Position numbers and translations under genes: made by a program. Shown one piece after another: positions 8,711-17,271 of a stretch of 64,000 nt of DNA (positions are counted from its first letter, which is position 1; each line of letters opens with the position of its first letter). Source of the stretch: CAMLIZ01 sp966212505 (GTDB taxonomy: Bacteria; Pseudomonadota; Gammaproteobacteria; Burkholderiales; Burkholderiaceae_C); the NCBI GenBank assembly GCA_966212505.1, contig CBIHRS010000007.1, forward strand, positions 1 to 64,000, read 5' to 3'. Below the pieces are notes generated by a model that did not search any database, was not told the DNA's origin, and saw only the letters and a program-made list of their open reading frames with translations.

Positions 8711-9313
8711 CTACTGCCAGACCTTGACTTCGAACTCCGGCTGCAGCTTGGCCTGCGAATCCTTGATCTGCAGCTCGATGTACTTCGGGTCGCTGCCCTT
8801 CTCGAACTTGATCGTCGTGCCGCGCTTGTAGTCGCGCTCGTGCGGCCCCTTGCCGGTGAAGAAGGCCACGATCTCGTGCTCGCCGGTGCGCAGGTTGCCG
8901 AGGTACACGCGCTGCACGCCGCCGCGGTGCAGTGCCTCGACCTCCAGCGGCGTGTAGAGGTAGTTGGTGACGATCTTGTCGTCGAGCTTCACCTGCACCG
9001 AATCGAGCGAGAACATCTTGCCCACGTCCATCGAGACGAACACCGCCACCTGCGTGCTGGCGGGGAACAGCAGCTCCTCCTCCAGCACCAGCAGGTCGCG
9101 GTTGAGGCGGATCACGTCGGCCTTGACGTCCTGGATGCGGTCGTCGAGGCCCTTTTTCGGTGCCTCGGGGGCACTGGCAGCAGCCGCAGGCGCGCTCGCG
9201 GCCTCGGCCGGCGCGGCCGCATCGGCAGCCCATGCGGGCGACAGCACCGCCGCCGTCAACACCGCGGCTGCAACCATCCGGCCCCAAAGCTTGAACATTC
9301 CCATGGCCTTCAT
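8711..9313 (-). CDS. Exported protein of unknown function, Glt-like cluster member
   Basis: A 200-residue protein with a signal peptide (cleavage near SPAWAAD), an Ala/Pro-rich linker, a short helical stretch (DRIQDVKADVIRLNRDLLVL) and a beta-rich domain ending in EFEVKVWQ. The middle part (VAVFVSMDVGKMFSLDSVQVKLDD) looks like an Ig-like fold. Homologues are, from memory, sometimes mislabelled as AraC regulators, but no helix-turn-helix is present here and the signal peptide argues against that. ATGs at 9313, 9304 and 9298 are all possible; I give the longest. It sits 7 bases after the DUF3570 gene and 3 bases before a TPR gene. Confidence 0.72.
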   Translation of the reverse strand: MKAMGMFKLWGRMVAAAVLTAAVLSPAWAADAAAPAEAASAPAAAASAPEAPKKGLDDRIQDVKADVIRLNRDLLVLEEELLFPASTQVAVFVSMDVGKMFSLDSVQVKLDDKIVTNYLYTPLEVEALHRGGVQRVYLGNLRTGEHEIVAFFTGKGPHERDYKRGTTIKFEKGSDPKYIELQIKDSQAKLQPEFEVKVWQ

Positions 9314-9320
9314 CTCTTCT

Positions 9321-10415
9321 TCAGAACGATGCAGTGACGAGCAGCTGCAGCAGGTTGGCGTCGTACGAATAGAGCGCGCCGGTGCGGATGTCGGTGAAGT
9401 CGCTGAAGCGGTAGCGCATGCGCTCGTACACGCCCATCAGCTTGACGTCGTAGCGGCCCTGCAGCTTGCCCACCGAGTAGGTCACCTTGCCGCCCAGGCT
9501 CACGCCCTTGTAGGTGCCGAGCTGGCGGTTGCGCGAGACGTAGACGGTCTCGGCGAGCGCGTTGTCGCTGTAGAACAGCGCATGCTGCTGCGAGTAGAAG
9601 CGCACCAGCCCGTCGACCAGCCAGGCCTGCCGCACGTAGCGGCTCGCGCCCAGCTCCAGCGTGTGGGCCTTGATCGCCCAGGTGTCCCAGAAATAGCGGT
9701 ACTCGGCGCGCACCGCCGTGCCGGGCATCACCTCGGCGAGCGAGCGGAACTTGATCGCCCGGCTGGTGCGGGTGCGCGGGTTGCGCTCGGGCACCGCGGC
9801 GCCGAACACCCGCGCCACGCGGTAGGGACTGCCGAGGAAGCCCTCGTCGGACACGGCCTCGAAGTTGGCGCTCATCAGCCAGCGCGGCGTGAGGATCTGC
9901 GTGGCGCCCAACCGGTAGCGCCAGTGGTGCGCCACGTCGTGGAAGGTGTCGTCGCCATGCTTGCGCACGGTGTCGGAACCGCGGGTGAAGCCCAGCGCCA
10001 CCGTGGTCATGCCGCCGAACACCTCTTGCGTCACGTCGGCGTTGAAGGTGTTGGCGGTGTAGTCGGGCTCGCGGCTGCTGGCGCCCGACACGGTGATCAC
10101 CGAATCGCGGTAGGTGTAGTCGGCACCGAGCGTGAACTCGTTGCGCGTTTCCTTGTAGGGGCTGGCGGTGGTGACCACGTCGATCGAGGCGTTGCTCACC
10201 ATGTCGACGTAGTACTGGCCGGAGACCGACACGCGGTCGGCCAGCTTCTTGCGCACCAGCATCACGGGGCCGCTGGCGCGCACGCCGCCGCCGTCGTACA
10301 CGTGCACCATCGCGTCGGCCTCGTCGGGCGGCAGGTCCACCGCCTTGGCGCCGCCCATGGCGAGCAGGCTGCCGAGCAGGCCGGCCAGGCGCTTCCAGAG
10401 GCTAGTTGCAGCCAC
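9321..10415 (-). CDS. DUF3570 family outer-membrane beta-barrel protein
   Basis: A 364-residue protein with a signal peptide (cleavage after GGAKA), then alternating beta-strand sequence rich in aromatic residues and Arg, ending with Phe (LLQLLVTASF) as outer-membrane barrels do. The pattern matches the DUF3570 family, which is often encoded beside DUF4266. I favour a GTG start at 10415 because AAGGGGG lies 5 bases upstream and the result is a clean signal peptide overlapping the DUF4266 stop by 14 bases. An ATG at 10457 would overlap that gene by 56 bases. The function is unknown; it may form a pore or a dock for secreted redox factors. Confidence 0.85.
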   Translation of the reverse strand: MAATSLWKRLAGLLGSLLAMGGAKAVDLPPDEADAMVHVYDGGGVRASGPVMLVRKKLADRVSVSGQYYVDMVSNASIDVVTTASPYKETRNEFTLGADYTYRDSVITVSGASSREPDYTANTFNADVTQEVFGGMTTVALGFTRGSDTVRKHGDDTFHDVAHHWRYRLGATQILTPRWLMSANFEAVSDEGFLGSPYRVARVFGAAVPERNPRTRTSRAIKFRSLAEVMPGTAVRAEYRYFWDTWAIKAHTLELGASRYVRQAWLVDGLVRFYSQQHALFYSDNALAETVYVSRNRQLGTYKGVSLGGKVTYSVGKLQGRYDVKLMGVYERMRYRFSDFTDIRTGALYSYDANLLQLLVTASF

Positions 10416-10629
10416 AGCCACCCCCTTGCACGCCGGTGGCGCCGCGCGCGCCTTCACGCACTTCGAGCACGTGCTCGCGGTGCTTGTCGGCCAGGCCGTT
10501 GCGCGAGAACTGCAGGATCGGATCGGCCAGGCGCTCGCGCTCGTAGGGCTTGACCCAGGGCTCGGGCATCGCGCAGGCGGAAAGCTGCGCTGCGAGCAGC
10601 AGCAGCGAAAGCAAGCGTAGTGTTTTCAT
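10402..10629 (-). CDS. DUF4266 domain small lipoprotein
   Basis: A 75-residue lipoprotein: signal peptide with lipobox LSAC, then the family pattern WVKPYERERLADPILQF, a central HREHVLEVREGA segment, and a Gly/Cys C-terminus ending GGGCGCN. This is the DUF4266 layout. The paired C-terminal cysteines could bind metal or form disulfides with the TlpA-like protein encoded just upstream (the starts and stops overlap as ATGA). It is genetically tied to DUF3570, TlpA and ApbE genes here. The molecular role is unknown. Confidence 0.88.
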   Translation of the reverse strand: MKTLRLLSLLLLAAQLSACAMPEPWVKPYERERLADPILQFSRNGLADKHREHVLEVREGARGATGVQGGGCGCN

Positions 10630-11120
10630 TCCTTCAGCAGCTCCCGGATCTGCTTGTCGTACGACTGCTCGTAGCCGGCCAGGTAGCCGCGGTGCACGTA
10701 GCGCACGCGGCCGTCGCGGTCGATCAGCACGGTCGAGGGCATGGTGGCCAGGTCGTAGAGCTTGCTCACCTTCTTGTCGGTGTCGAGCAGCACCGGGAAC
10801 TTCACGCCCAGCTTCTGCGCCACTTCCATGCCCTTGCTGGCGTCGTCGTCGACGTTGACGCCCAGCAGCACGAAGCCCGACGAGCGGTACTTGTCGTACA
10901 GCTTGTTCAGCTGCGGCATCTCTTCGCGGCAGGGCCCGCACCAGGTGGCCCAGAAGTTCACCAGCACCACGCGGCCGCGCTGCTGCTGCAGGCGCAGGTT
11001 GGTGCCGTCCATCGCATGCAGCGTGAAGTCGGGCGCGGCGCCGTTGGGCGCCACCGCCGCGGCCGGCAAGGCCGCGGCCAACGCAATGAACCACAGGAGG
11101 GCCAGGCGTACTGCTTTCAT
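10626..11120 (-). CDS. TlpA-family thiol-disulfide oxidoreductase
   Basis: A 164-residue exported thioredoxin-fold protein. The signal peptide covers about residues 1-23 and the active site is WCGPC (Cys61 and Cys64), followed by the family pattern VNVDDDASKGMEVAQKLGVKFPV and a cis-Pro turn in TMPSTVLID. It probably keeps cysteines of the neighbouring heme-motif lipoproteins or of the DUF4266 Cys pair reduced in the periplasm, as TlpA/ResA proteins do for heme ligation. It overlaps the DUF4266 start by 4 bases. Confidence 0.9.
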   Translation of the reverse strand: MKAVRLALLWFIALAAALPAAAVAPNGAAPDFTLHAMDGTNLRLQQQRGRVVLVNFWATWCGPCREEMPQLNKLYDKYRSSGFVLLGVNVDDDASKGMEVAQKLGVKFPVLLDTDKKVSKLYDLATMPSTVLIDRDGRVRYVHRGYLAGYEQSYDKQIRELLKE

Positions 11121-11140
11121 CGGATGCCCTTTTCGGACCG

Positions 11141-11788
11141 TTAGAAGAAGAAGGTGAAGCCGGCCGTCATCTCGAGGTTCTGCGTGCTCTGGCGCTTGCC
11201 GAGCAGGTCGAGCGAGAAGACGTGGTCGCGCATGTCGACCTGCACCGCCGCGCGGTCCGACAGGAACAGCCGCAGGCCGCAGCCGAGGTTGAAGGTCTGG
11301 TGGCGCTCGCTGACGAAGCGGGTGCTGCCCACGCCGCCGATCAGGTAGAAGGCCGAGGCCTTGGCCCGGCTCTTGCCGAAGAACACCTCGCCGGGCAGCA
11401 GGTTGTAGCCGACCGAGAGGTTGTAGTAGGTGAGCTTTTCCTTCTCCTGACCGAACACGCCGCCGGGCAGGATCTGGCGGAAGGATTCGTCGCTCACCTT
11501 GGTCTGCGCGAGCGCGCCTTCGACGAAGAAGTCTTCGGTGACGTGGTAGCCCAGACGCACGCCGCCCACCATGCTGGTGCCGAAGTTCTTGGTGGCATAG
11601 CTGCCGACGAAGGCGCCCACCTCGAAATCGTTGGACGGGATGCGCGGCACCTTGATATCGCGCCGGTCGACCTCGGGGACGACGACTTGTTCGTTGGCCG
11701 GTTGCTGGGAGTCGGCCGCCTGCGCCGTCATGCACGCCAGGCTCGAGGCCAGGGTGAGCAGCGGAAGGGCCAGGTCTTGTATGCGCAT
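11141..11788 (-). CDS. Outer-membrane beta-barrel protein (OMP_myx_plus-like)
   Basis: A 215-residue protein with a signal peptide ending near MTAQAAD and an eight-strand-type barrel: repeated alternating strands such as EVGAFVGSYATKNFGTSMVG and YYNLSVGYNLL, with a C-terminal GFTFFF ending. The pattern fits the outer-membrane barrel family shared by myxobacteria and a few other lineages. Its neighbour at 11818 also ends in SFFF and has a similar barrel, so the two may be diverged duplicates that pair or serve different partners. They are separated by 29 bases. Confidence 0.8.
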   Translation of the reverse strand: MRIQDLALPLLTLASSLACMTAQAADSQQPANEQVVVPEVDRRDIKVPRIPSNDFEVGAFVGSYATKNFGTSMVGGVRLGYHVTEDFFVEGALAQTKVSDESFRQILPGGVFGQEKEKLTYYNLSVGYNLLPGEVFFGKSRAKASAFYLIGGVGSTRFVSERHQTFNLGCGLRLFLSDRAAVQVDMRDHVFSLDLLGKRQSTQNLEMTAGFTFFF

Positions 11789-11817
11789 GGAGAGCTCGCG
11801 TACGGTTGGGACGGAAG

Positions 11818-12564
11818 TCAGAAGAAGAACGAGACGCCGGCCGTGATGGCGCGGTATTCGGTGGTGCGGTTGTCGCCTTCGTAGAGCGTGTAGAGGCTGT
11901 AGTCGGCGCGCAGCACGAAGCGGTCGCTCAGGTGCCAGCGCAGGCCCACCACCGCATCGGCCAGCTTGGCGTTGGTGGCGATCGCGCCGACAAGGCTCTC
12001 GTTGGGCACGTTCTTGAACTTGCCGAAGCCGATGCCGACGAAGGGCGACAGGCGTCGGTCGGCCCACGGATCGGCGATCACGTTGAGATGCCAGAAATCG
12101 GTGCCGGAGAAGCGGCCCTGCACCTGCCCGATGCTGCCCTCGACGCTCAGCGTCTCCGAGAGGCGGTAGCTGGTCCACAGCTTGAGCATCGGCTCCTTCT
12201 TGAAGCGGCCCCAGGCGGCGCCCGTCTGCACGCGGCGGCGCAGGTAGTCGTCGAGCAGCACGTCGCGGAAGGTGCGCTTGCCGCCGCCCTCGGTGAGCGT
12301 GCGCTCGAGCTGCTCGCGCGAGACCCAGCCGACCTTGCCGCCGGCGGTGCGCACCTTGAACCAGTCGGTATGGCGCAGCAGGATCTCGATCCACTCCTCG
12401 CGCGCCGCGACGAAGAAGACCGGATAGCCGCGGCCGGCGCCGGTGTGCAGCTCGATGTAGGGGTCGGCCACCTGCACGCGCTCGGCCAGGCCTTCGGCCC
12501 GCGCCGGCACGCTGCCGAGCAGGCCCAGGGCCACCAGGGCCGGCAGAAGAAGCGAGCGCATCAT
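11818..12564 (-). CDS. SH3-domain plus outer-membrane barrel protein
   Basis: A 248-residue exported protein. After the signal peptide (cleavage near VPARAEG) comes a bacterial SH3-like domain (about residues 25-90, with ADPYIELHTGAGRGYPVFF and GKVGWVSREQLE), then a C-terminal barrel ending VSFFF. SH3b domains usually bind peptidoglycan or proteins, so this protein could tie the outer membrane to the cell wall within the complex. It starts with two ATGs in tandem (12564, 12561); the first overlaps the upstream lipoprotein stop by ATGA. Confidence 0.8.
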   Translation of the reverse strand: MMRSLLLPALVALGLLGSVPARAEGLAERVQVADPYIELHTGAGRGYPVFFVAAREEWIEILLRHTDWFKVRTAGGKVGWVSREQLERTLTEGGGKRTFRDVLLDDYLRRRVQTGAAWGRFKKEPMLKLWTSYRLSETLSVEGSIGQVQGRFSGTDFWHLNVIADPWADRRLSPFVGIGFGKFKNVPNESLVGAIATNAKLADAVVGLRWHLSDRFVLRADYSLYTLYEGDNRTTEYRAITAGVSFFF

Positions 12565-13184
12565 TGGGTGTTGCAGGTTCCGGTGGCGGGATCGGCCGGC
12601 GTGAACATGCCGTTGGCCGCGCTGCTGAATTCGTCCTGCCCCAGCGGCACCGGATGGCTGATCCAGTACTGGATCAGCTTGACGTTGGCATCCTGGTCGT
12701 TGGCGAAGATCAGGCCACCGCCATGCAGCACGTTGAGCAGCAGCGGCTTGGCCAGCAGCCGGCTCTGCGTGGTGGAGCCCAGCACCACCTCGCCCTGCGC
12801 CGAGTAGAAGTTCTTGTACATGTCGGTCGTGCGGATCACGTCGGGGGTGTTGGCCGGGTTGCTCAGGTCGACGGCCTGCGCGCCGGGCACCACGCGAAAG
12901 GCGCCGCCGGTGCCGGTGGCATCGCTGTGGCAGCCCGAGCCGGCGCAGGTGTTGGTCGTCGTCACCCCGTTGAGCGTGATCGGCAGCTGCGCGATCAGGA
13001 TCGGGTTGATGCACTTCTGGAAGTAGGCGAACGACAGCCGCTGCTGGCCCGAGGTGCCGCTGCCGGGGTTGCTCACGGTCGACGGGTTGTCGAGCGGGTT
13101 GGACCCGCCGCCGCAGCCCGCGAGCGCGGCGATCGCGCAGCAGGCCGCAGCCGCGGCCGCCTGTCTATACAACGGAAGGTGCAT
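12561..13184 (-). CDS. Lipoprotein with CX4CH heme-like motif
   Basis: A 207-residue lipoprotein (lipobox LAGC near residue 24, then a Gly/Ser/Asn-rich linker). The folded part begins with SFAYFQKCINPIL and carries CAGSGCH, where the two cysteines are four residues apart before His, an atypical heme c-attachment motif. The sequence resembles the small one-heme domains that accompany HzsA-like and PSD-type cytochromes. ATG 13184 overlaps the HzsA-like stop by ATGA, so the two are translationally coupled. It probably works as an electron-transfer partner of that protein. Heme binding is inference. Confidence 0.75.
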   Translation of the reverse strand: MHLPLYRQAAAAAACCAIAALAGCGGGSNPLDNPSTVSNPGSGTSGQQRLSFAYFQKCINPILIAQLPITLNGVTTTNTCAGSGCHSDATGTGGAFRVVPGAQAVDLSNPANTPDVIRTTDMYKNFYSAQGEVVLGSTTQSRLLAKPLLLNVLHGGGLIFANDQDANVKLIQYWISHPVPLGQDEFSSAANGMFTPADPATGTCNTQ

Positions 13185-16100
13185 CAATGGCATCCCGAGG
13201 CGATCCAGTTGAAGATCGTGGTGTAGTCGGCGCTGCCCGCCGGCAGCACCGCCGTGGTCTGGTTCGCGGCCGCAGCCGGGTGCGGCACGGTCGACGGACG
13301 CTGCAACAGGTAGTTCGAGGCCGGCTGGCAGACGTCGGAGATCATCGTCAGCGTGACGTTGAAATCGCCGTCGGCCGAGCCGCTGAGCACGAAGCGGTTG
13401 TCGCGGAAGGTGGTTCCGTTGGACGTGCCGTTGCTGCCCAGCGCCTGGTGGCAGCCCGCGCAGGTGTTCTTCAGGATCGGATAGACCTGCGCCTCGAAGG
13501 TCTCCTGGCTCAGCGTGTTGATCGTGCGCACGCCGGCGCCGGCGTTGAACGGGTCGTTGTAGTACTTGCCGCCCAGGTCCATCCACTCGGCCAGCAGGCG
13601 CTTCTCGGCCGCGTTGAGCAGCTTGGAGTGGTCGGGCGCGGTGCCTGGTGGGTTGGGGTGCGCATCGCCGGCCGCCTTGCCGGCCATGAGGGCCTCGCCG
13701 AACATGATCTCGGTGAGGCGGCTCTTGCGCGCCAGGCCGAGCGCATCGCCTTCGCTGGCCATCGTGTCGACCAGTGCCGGCAGGCGCTCGATCATCGGAA
13801 CGCCCTCTTCGATGCGGAACTTCGGCAGGCCGGTGTGCGCGTCGATCACCGGGTCGCCGACCATCAGCCGCTCATACGACGTGAGGCGGCCGGTGCCGGC
13901 CAGTGTGCCGCGCAGGTCGAGCTTGGCCGGGTTGCTGTGGCAGCCCACGCAGGTGTTGGTGCCGCGGTCGCGCGTCCACAGCGGCTGGATGTGCTCGGGG
14001 TAGTTGATCACGCCGTTGGTAGGCACTGCGGTGGCCAGGTCGTCGGCCGGGTTGGCGTTGCCGGTGTAGCGGATCTCGATCGGCGCACGCGCGGTCACGC
14101 CGGCCTTGGTGGTGTCGGCCCATACATCGGTGTAGACCATGTCGGCCACCAGGTTCAGTGCGTTCGCATCTAGGCGGGTGCGTGTGTCTGCCATTGTTTC
14201 GCCCGACTGGTGCGCGCTGGCCAGTGCGGCCTTCAGCGAGGCCGGCACGTTGTTGACGATGGCGCCGGAGTTCAGCGCGCCGCCGCGGCGCGGGCTGTGG
14301 CAGCCGTCGCAGGTGCGGCGCTCGCCGGGGCGCACCTGGATCCAGTTGGTGTGGGTCTGGAAGGCGCGGCCCTTCTCGTCGATCACGGCCAGCGCGATCG
14401 GCGTGTCGGCCGGCACCTGCAGCTTGAAGGAGCCATCGGGTTCGATCGGTGCATAGCCCAGGATCTGCTGCGGCTCGAAGTCGGTCTCGCCGATGGCCGA
14501 GCGCAGGCCGGTCATGCCGGTAGGCGGCGCCACCGCGCGCACCGCGCGGATGAAGCGCGCCGGCGAGCAGCGGTAGGCCGGATCGGCCGGGTCCTTCATC
14601 TTGACGATGTCGGCCACCTGGGCCCGCGTGTCGGAGCTGTCGGTCGGCGTGGTCTTGGGAATGGCCGTGGTGCAGCCGGGCGCGAGGTCGGCCGCGGTGA
14701 GCACCGAGTCGCCCATGCGGCCCAGGCCGTCGGTGTCGTAGACGCTGCGCACCTCGAGCAGGCCGAGGTTCTGCGAGGCGAGCGAGGCATCCACCGGCGT
14801 GGGGTCGGTGGCGTTGGGCTCGGCGCGCGCCTGCAGCGGGATCGGGTCGGTGTACATGAAGCCCGCCGGCGGCGCGGCCACGTTGAGCCAGCGCTTTTCT
14901 TTCTCGGTCGCCTGGGGGTTGTACATGTAGATCGAGTAGACCGGCGGCGCGTTGTTCTTGACCTCGTCGGCGGCTTCGTCGGTCATCAGACGGTTCTCGT
15001 CCGACAGGCGATCCATCTCGTCCTTGGTGAGCGACGCGCAGGGCACGACCACACCCTTGCGAGTCACCTCACAGGGCCGGAAGGCCAGCAGCACGCGGTT
15101 GGTGCCGTCCCACAGGGGATACGGCGTGGTCACACGGCCCCACTTCGAAATGCCGCCGCCGATGTTGAGCTCTTCGACCGTGGCCTGCGTCTGGCCGCCG
15201 CTGGCCGGCACGCTCGGGTTGGCGGGCGTGTTCTGCTCCGAGTAGTTGGCCGCGTCGATGAACATCAGGCCGCCGCCTTCGTGCGTGCGCGACAGCGGCA
15301 TCAGGTCGGAAGCGATGAAGCCCTTGTACTTGCCGTTGGGGTCCATGTCGCGCGGATGCAGGAAGCTGTTGCCATCGCTGTGCGCGCCGTACAGCACGAA
15401 GAGGTCGGTGCCGTCGGGCTTGACGCGGAAGACCTTGAAGTGGTTGCGCCCGCCCACGTGGTCCCAGCGCGAGAACATGATGTCGCCGTTGGGCCGCACC
15501 ACCGGGTTGCGGTCATGGCTCTGGTTGACCGAGATCTGCGTGATGTTGCCGCCGTCGGCATCCATCGTGTGCAGGTTGAACACGCGCTCGCGCTCGTATT
15601 CGTCGAGCGCGAAATAGCTCTTGCCCAGCGCCTGGCTGGCCTTGGTCTTGGTCTGGCGGTTGGAGGTGAACACGAAGCCGCGGCCGGCCGGCAGGTAGGC
15701 CGGATCGACGTCGTCGTCATCCGTGGAGGCGGTGAGGCGGCGGAAGGTGCCACCGGTGAGCCCGCCGGTGCTCATGTCGTATTCCCAGATGTTCCAGTGG
15801 CCGGTGCAGGCGGCCGCGCCGTTGATCTTGGCGGTGTTGCTCGTGGGGCAGGTCATCGCGAAGACGATCTTCTTGCCGTCGTACGACACCTCGGGGTCGG
15901 ACGCATCGCCCTTGCCCTGCGTGAACTGGGAGGTGATGTTGTGCTCGGCCGCACTGGGCGACGACTTGTCGCGGATGATGAGGTCCCCACCCGGCGCGGA
16001 AGGCGCGCCGTTGGTGGGGTTCATCATGATCGACGTGGCCCGCTTCACGTAGGCGATCGGTACGTCGCCCTCCACGGTGACGGTGCCGTTGTCGCTGGCG

Positions 16101-16186
16101 CCGCTGCCGCAGCCCGTGAGCGCGGCGATTCCCAACAACGCCCCTGCGCATGCGAGTGCGCGGGTCCGGTTCAGCCGATGGTTCAT
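13184..16186 (-). CDS. HzsA-related triheme-motif beta-propeller lipoprotein
   Basis: A 1000-residue lipoprotein (lipobox LTGC). The N-terminal half contains PD40/WD40-like propeller blades (DPEVSYDGKKIVFAMTCPTS, RNPVVRPNGDIMFSRWDHVG). The C-terminal half has three CXXCH motifs: Cys626 (CDGCH), Cys746 (CVGCH) and Cys909 (CAGCH). This propeller plus cytochrome layout is that of proteins related to the alpha subunit of hydrazine synthase. Nothing else here suggests anammox, so hydrazine synthesis is not implied. It is more likely an extracytoplasmic redox enzyme or electron carrier. AGGAGG lies 8 bases before the ATG at 16186. Covalent heme would require the ccm system encoded next door. Confidence 0.82.
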   Translation of the reverse strand: MNHRLNRTRALACAGALLGIAALTGCGSGASDNGTVTVEGDVPIAYVKRATSIMMNPTNGAPSAPGGDLIIRDKSSPSAAEHNITSQFTQGKGDASDPEVSYDGKKIVFAMTCPTSNTAKINGAAACTGHWNIWEYDMSTGGLTGGTFRRLTASTDDDDVDPAYLPAGRGFVFTSNRQTKTKASQALGKSYFALDEYERERVFNLHTMDADGGNITQISVNQSHDRNPVVRPNGDIMFSRWDHVGGRNHFKVFRVKPDGTDLFVLYGAHSDGNSFLHPRDMDPNGKYKGFIASDLMPLSRTHEGGGLMFIDAANYSEQNTPANPSVPASGGQTQATVEELNIGGGISKWGRVTTPYPLWDGTNRVLLAFRPCEVTRKGVVVPCASLTKDEMDRLSDENRLMTDEAADEVKNNAPPVYSIYMYNPQATEKEKRWLNVAAPPAGFMYTDPIPLQARAEPNATDPTPVDASLASQNLGLLEVRSVYDTDGLGRMGDSVLTAADLAPGCTTAIPKTTPTDSSDTRAQVADIVKMKDPADPAYRCSPARFIRAVRAVAPPTGMTGLRSAIGETDFEPQQILGYAPIEPDGSFKLQVPADTPIALAVIDEKGRAFQTHTNWIQVRPGERRTCDGCHSPRRGGALNSGAIVNNVPASLKAALASAHQSGETMADTRTRLDANALNLVADMVYTDVWADTTKAGVTARAPIEIRYTGNANPADDLATAVPTNGVINYPEHIQPLWTRDRGTNTCVGCHSNPAKLDLRGTLAGTGRLTSYERLMVGDPVIDAHTGLPKFRIEEGVPMIERLPALVDTMASEGDALGLARKSRLTEIMFGEALMAGKAAGDAHPNPPGTAPDHSKLLNAAEKRLLAEWMDLGGKYYNDPFNAGAGVRTINTLSQETFEAQVYPILKNTCAGCHQALGSNGTSNGTTFRDNRFVLSGSADGDFNVTLTMISDVCQPASNYLLQRPSTVPHPAAAANQTTAVLPAGSADYTTIFNWIASGCH

Positions 16187-16227
16187 GGTCTTGTCCTCCT
16201 GTGGTGTCGTTGACCGAGCCCCTGCCC

Positions 16228-17241
16228 TCACTGCCGCGGCTGTGGCCCACCGGCCAGCAGCCCCGACGAGTAATGCAGGACACCTGCGGCATCGACCACG
16301 ATGGCATCGACACCCGGCTGGGACTCGATCAGGCGCATGCCCTTCTCGATGCCCAGCACGAACACGCTCTTGGACAGGCCCTCGGTCGTGAGCCCGTCCT
16401 CGGCAAGAATCGTCACGCTCCTGATGCTTTCGGGCGACTTGCCCGTCTTCGGGTCGAGCACGTGATGGAAGCGCAGCCCATCGCGCTCGAAGAAGCGCTC
16501 GTAGTCGCCCGAGGTGGAGATCGCGGTATCGACCAGCGGCAACACCGCCACCACCTCGTCGGCGCGGCGCGGATCGCGCACCGCGATCGACCAGGGCCGG
16601 CCGCGCCGGTCGCCCAGCACATGGCTGTCGCCGCCGGCCGAGACGATCGCGTGCGCGATGCCCATGCGCCGCAGGATCGCGACGCCGTTGTCCACTGCAT
16701 GGCCCTTGGCGAAACCGCCGAGGTCGATGCTCATGCCCTCGCGGGCGAAGCGCACGCTGCGCGCCGTTGGGTCGAGTTGCAGGTATTGGTAGCCGATGAC
16801 CGCGCAGGCCTGCTGCAGCGCCGCTTCGGTGGGCGCGGTGCCGCGGCGGTAGTCGTAGAGGTTGCCGGCGCCGGCAAAGGTGATGTCGAAGGCGCCGTCC
16901 GACAGCTTCGAGAACTCGATGGAGCGCGCGATCAGCGAGAACATCTCTTCGCTCACCGGCACCGCGCGCCGCGCGGCCTCGCGGTTGATCAGAGAGAGCT
17001 CGGAGTCCGGCTTGAAGGGGCTCATCGTGCGGTCGATGCGATGCATCTCCGCCATCACCGCATCGATGGCCGCCTCGCCCAGCGCCGCATCGTCGGCCCA
17101 GAGCTCGACGTGGATCGCCGTGCCCATGATGGCCTCGTCGCGTTGATGCCAACGGCCTTCAGCGGCACGGCCACCGAGCCGGCGCATGAAGTCGCCGACG
17201 CGATGACGAGCACTGACCAGCCCCTCGTGAAGCGGACTCAC
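16228..17241 (-). CDS. apbE: FAD:protein FMN transferase (ApbE family)
   Basis: A 337-residue ApbE-family protein. Seen are AIMGTAIHVELWA near residue 37, the SIDLGGFAKGHAVD segment, the nucleotide-site stretch IVSAGGDSHVLG, a metal-binding TSGDYERFF and a late TTEGLSKSVFVLG. ApbE moves FMN from FAD onto Thr/Ser of extracytoplasmic proteins. No lipoprotein signal is obvious, so the export route is unclear. It is the first gene of the long minus-strand operon, 41 bases before the HzsA-like gene. No convincing flavinylation motif was found in the downstream proteins, so the target is unknown. Confidence 0.9.
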   Translation of the reverse strand: MSPLHEGLVSARHRVGDFMRRLGGRAAEGRWHQRDEAIMGTAIHVELWADDAALGEAAIDAVMAEMHRIDRTMSPFKPDSELSLINREAARRAVPVSEEMFSLIARSIEFSKLSDGAFDITFAGAGNLYDYRRGTAPTEAALQQACAVIGYQYLQLDPTARSVRFAREGMSIDLGGFAKGHAVDNGVAILRRMGIAHAIVSAGGDSHVLGDRRGRPWSIAVRDPRRADEVVAVLPLVDTAISTSGDYERFFERDGLRFHHVLDPKTGKSPESIRSVTILAEDGLTTEGLSKSVFVLGIEKGMRLIESQPGVDAIVVDAAGVLHYSSGLLAGGPQPRQ

Positions 17242-17271
17242 CTCGACCCCTCGTTCGTTGATTTATTGACA

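Noticed and set aside
8711..9313. Reading this gene as an AraC-family regulator
   Set aside because: It has a signal peptide and beta-rich domain, and no helix-turn-helix.
13184..16186. A hydrazine-synthesis (anammox) enzyme
   Set aside because: Only the propeller plus cytochrome layout is shared. No HzsB, HzsC, hydrazine dehydrogenase or other anammox gene is present.
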